This document shows positions 4,641-5,888 of a DNA stretch of 5,888 nt, piece by piece. The position numbers and the translations under genes are program-made. This DNA comes from Planctomycetaceae bacterium (GTDB lineage: Bacteria > Planctomycetota > Planctomycetia > Pirellulales > Thermoguttaceae), in the NCBI GenBank assembly GCA_009776995.1, contig WRMR01000327.1:1-5888 (forward strand), written 5' to 3'. The first letter of the stretch is position 1. Every line of letters starts with the position of its first letter. Under the pieces are notes generated by a model. The model worked only from the letters and a program-made list of their open reading frames with translations. It had not been told where the DNA came from and ran no database searches.

Positions 4641-5597
4641 ATGCCAAGAATTGTTGTACTTGACCCACTTTCGGAAGACGGACTGAAACTGCTTGACGCG
4701 GCGGCCGGGATTGATTATGAAGAACGTATCGGTCTGAAAGGCGACGACCTGCGCAATGCGTTGCAGGAATTTGACGGTGCCATCTGCCGCAGCGGCGTCA
4801 AGATCACCGCTGAGATACTCGAAGGGAACACGCGGCTCAAGGCGATTGCCCGTGCCGGGGTTGGCGTTGATAACATCGACGTACCCACCGCGACGAAGCT
4901 GAACATCGTCGTCATGAACACGCCCGGCGGCAATACGCTTTCGACCGCAGAGCAAGCCTGGATGCTGCTCATGGCACTTTCGCGGAATGTTTACGCCGCA
5001 TACCACAGCCTGGTCGAAGGCCGCTGGGACCGCAAAAAGTTCATGGGCAACCAGGTCACCGGCAAGACACTCGGCATTGTCGGTATGGGACGCATCGGTC
5101 AGGCGGTGGCGAAATTCGCGAAGGCGTTCGACATGAAAATTTACGCGCTCGATCCGTTCATCACCCCGGAAAAGGCGGCGGAATTCGGCGTCACGCTTGT
5201 CCATCACGTCCATGACATGTTGCCGCTGGTCGATTACCTGACCGTGCATACGCCGATCAATAATGAAACGCGCGGTCTGATCGGCAAGAAGGAAGTCGAA
5301 ATGATCAAGCCGGGTGCGCGTCTCATCAACTGCGCCCGGGGCGGCATTTTTGAGATTGACGCACTTGTCGGAGGACTCAAATCCGGCAAACTCGGCGGCG
5401 TTGCGCTTGATGTTTATGAAAGCGAACCCTGTACGGACAACCCGCTCTTTGGAATGCCGAACGTTATTTGCTCACCACACCTCGGAGCGAGTACCGAAGA
5501 GGCGCAAACAAACGTTGCCATTGAGGCGGTCGAGCTTTTGATCGACTTCTTCACGACGAACACGATCCGCCAGTCGGTCAATTTTCCCTCGACCTGA
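4641..5597 (+). CDS. serA: D-3-phosphoglycerate dehydrogenase, short catalytic-domain form
   Basis: A 318-residue D-isomer-specific 2-hydroxyacid dehydrogenase that should oxidise 3-phosphoglycerate to 3-phosphohydroxypyruvate with NAD+, the first step of serine synthesis. The N-terminal substrate part carries GLKGDDLRNAL and FDGAICRSGVKIT, typical of planctomycete SerA as I remember it. The NAD-binding motif is GMGRIG (148-153) with Asp171 after the second strand, favouring NAD over NADP. The catalytic set is Arg233 (CARGG), Glu262 (YESEP) and His280 (SPHLGAST). AAGGA at 4629-4633 with a 7-base spacer fixes the start. The protein stops at SVNFPST, exactly where the long form (about 520-540 residues) continues into its substrate-binding and ACT regulatory domains. 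That half is missing, and hairpin repeat DNA starts 22 bp later. Other 2-hydroxyacid dehydrogenase substrates are less likely. Confidence 0.9.
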   Translation: MPRIVVLDPLSEDGLKLLDAAAGIDYEERIGLKGDDLRNALQEFDGAICRSGVKITAEILEGNTRLKAIARAGVGVDNIDVPTATKLNIVVMNTPGGNTLSTAEQAWMLLMALSRNVYAAYHSLVEGRWDRKKFMGNQVTGKTLGIVGMGRIGQAVAKFAKAFDMKIYALDPFITPEKAAEFGVTLVHHVHDMLPLVDYLTVHTPINNETRGLIGKKEVEMIKPGARLINCARGGIFEIDALVGGLKSGKLGGVALDVYESEPCTDNPLFGMPNVICSPHLGASTEEAQTNVAIEAVELLIDFFTTNTIRQSVNFPST

Positions 5598-5619
5598 TTG
5601 TTTCAGTGCCGTGACGATT

Positions 5620-5742
5620 TCAGAGCCGCGACAGTAATGGAGCGGTTAAGGAGAGGATTTTCCGTTGGAGTCATCTTCCCGGTTCAACCGCTCCGTGACC
5701 GTCATGACTCTGATTGATCGAACATCTTTATTTCGCAAATCC
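5620..5742 (+). repeat. Hairpin-plus-tail intergenic repeat, copy 2
   Basis: The arm at 5620-5647 (TCAGAGCCGCGA .. GGAGCGGTT) is complementary at 22 of 28 positions to 5686-5713, around a loop of about 38 bases. It continues into the tail 5714-5742, TCGAACATCTTTATTT followed by CGCAAATCC, which matches the tail of copy 1 (1325-1352, minus strand) over an identical TCGAACATCTT core. As in copy 1, the hairpin follows the stop of one gene (serA) and the tail leads into the start of the next gene on the same strand, 30 bp before its ATG. Confidence 0.8.
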
Positions 5743-5771
5743 TCACCACCCACAGGAGCCGACAGCCAACC

Positions 5772-5888
5772 ATGTCAGATCAAAAGACGGAACAGAGCAA
5801 AGGTCTTCCGATGACCGCAAAGTGGGACCCGGAAAAGCTGGAACGTGAGAAGGCGGAACTTCGCGAACTTGCGGCGCAACCGTTTTTC
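5772..5888 (+). CDS. N-terminal fragment of an unrecognised protein (runs off the window)
   Basis: Open for 39 codons from ATG 5772 to the window edge. It begins MSDQKTEQSKGLPMTAKW and continues with a charged helix rich in Glu, Lys and Leu (PEKLEREKAELRELAAQ) and then PFF. AGGAG at 5754-5758 is 13 bases before the ATG, longer than ideal; the internal ATG at codon 14 has no better site. The N-terminus is soluble, with no signal peptide or membrane helix. Codon use resembles the neighbouring serA. I cannot assign a family. The repeat tail 5714-5742 lies immediately upstream and could contain its promoter. Confidence 0.7.
   Translation, partial: MSDQKTEQSKGLPMTAKWDPEKLEREKAELRELAAQPFF

Noticed and set aside
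4404..5249. Long minus-strand open frame (281 codons) opposite serA
   Set aside because: It overlies the start of serA, whose motifs, ribosome site and catalytic residues are clear. The antisense translation has no recognisable domain, and long antisense frames are common opposite GC-biased codons.

Overview
The window looks like a piece of a planctomycete-type chromosome, or of a close relative in the same superphylum. This rests on three things: a D-3-phosphoglycerate dehydrogenase and a class V aminotransferase whose sequences resemble the planctomycete serine-pathway pair as I know it, a short charged coiled-coil protein of a kind I associate with that phylum, and long hairpin repeats between genes (arms such as CAGAGCCGCGA..GGAGCGG). 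No marker gene fixes the taxonomy, so this is inference. Coding is moderate in GC, intergenic DNA is AT-rich and repeat-laden, and Shine-Dalgarno sites are clear before some genes and absent before others.

Layout. Bases 1-104 are the 3' end of an IS630-type transposase gene, cut by the window edge. Bases 105-268 hold two hairpins, one of which supplies the stop codon of the next gene. On the minus strand lie a response regulator with only a receiver domain (1849 to 1460) and, downstream of it, a membrane-anchored ZnuA/TroA-like metal-binding protein (1264 to 263); a hairpin repeat with an AT-rich tail separates them. Bases 1850-2236 carry no convincing gene but hold the regulator's likely promoter and a possible gene relic. 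From 2237 all genes read on the plus strand: a 57-residue TTG-started coiled-coil protein, a class V aminotransferase (2582-3739), a 36-residue one-helix membrane peptide (3758-3868), a coding-like fragment (3869-4009), a 173-bp three-hairpin repeat (4064-4236), a 76-residue two-helix membrane protein (4317-4547), a catalytic-domain-only SerA (4641-5597), a second copy of the hairpin-plus-tail repeat (5620-5742), and the first 39 codons of an unrecognised gene (5772 onward).

How the genes fit together. The aminotransferase and SerA are the natural pair for making phosphoserine: SerA oxidises 3-phosphoglycerate to 3-phosphohydroxypyruvate and the aminotransferase would aminate it. Here about 900 bp of small membrane-protein genes, a gene fragment and repeat DNA separate them, and SerA has lost the C-terminal regulatory half expected of the long form. 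The metal-binding protein has no transporter partners in view. I see no phage, CRISPR, toxin-antitoxin or obvious defence system, and nothing I would call a new multi-gene system. The most distinctive signals are the two copies of a hairpin-plus-tail intergenic module in the same position between co-directional genes, the domain-boundary truncation of SerA, and the small membrane-protein genes beside the repeats.
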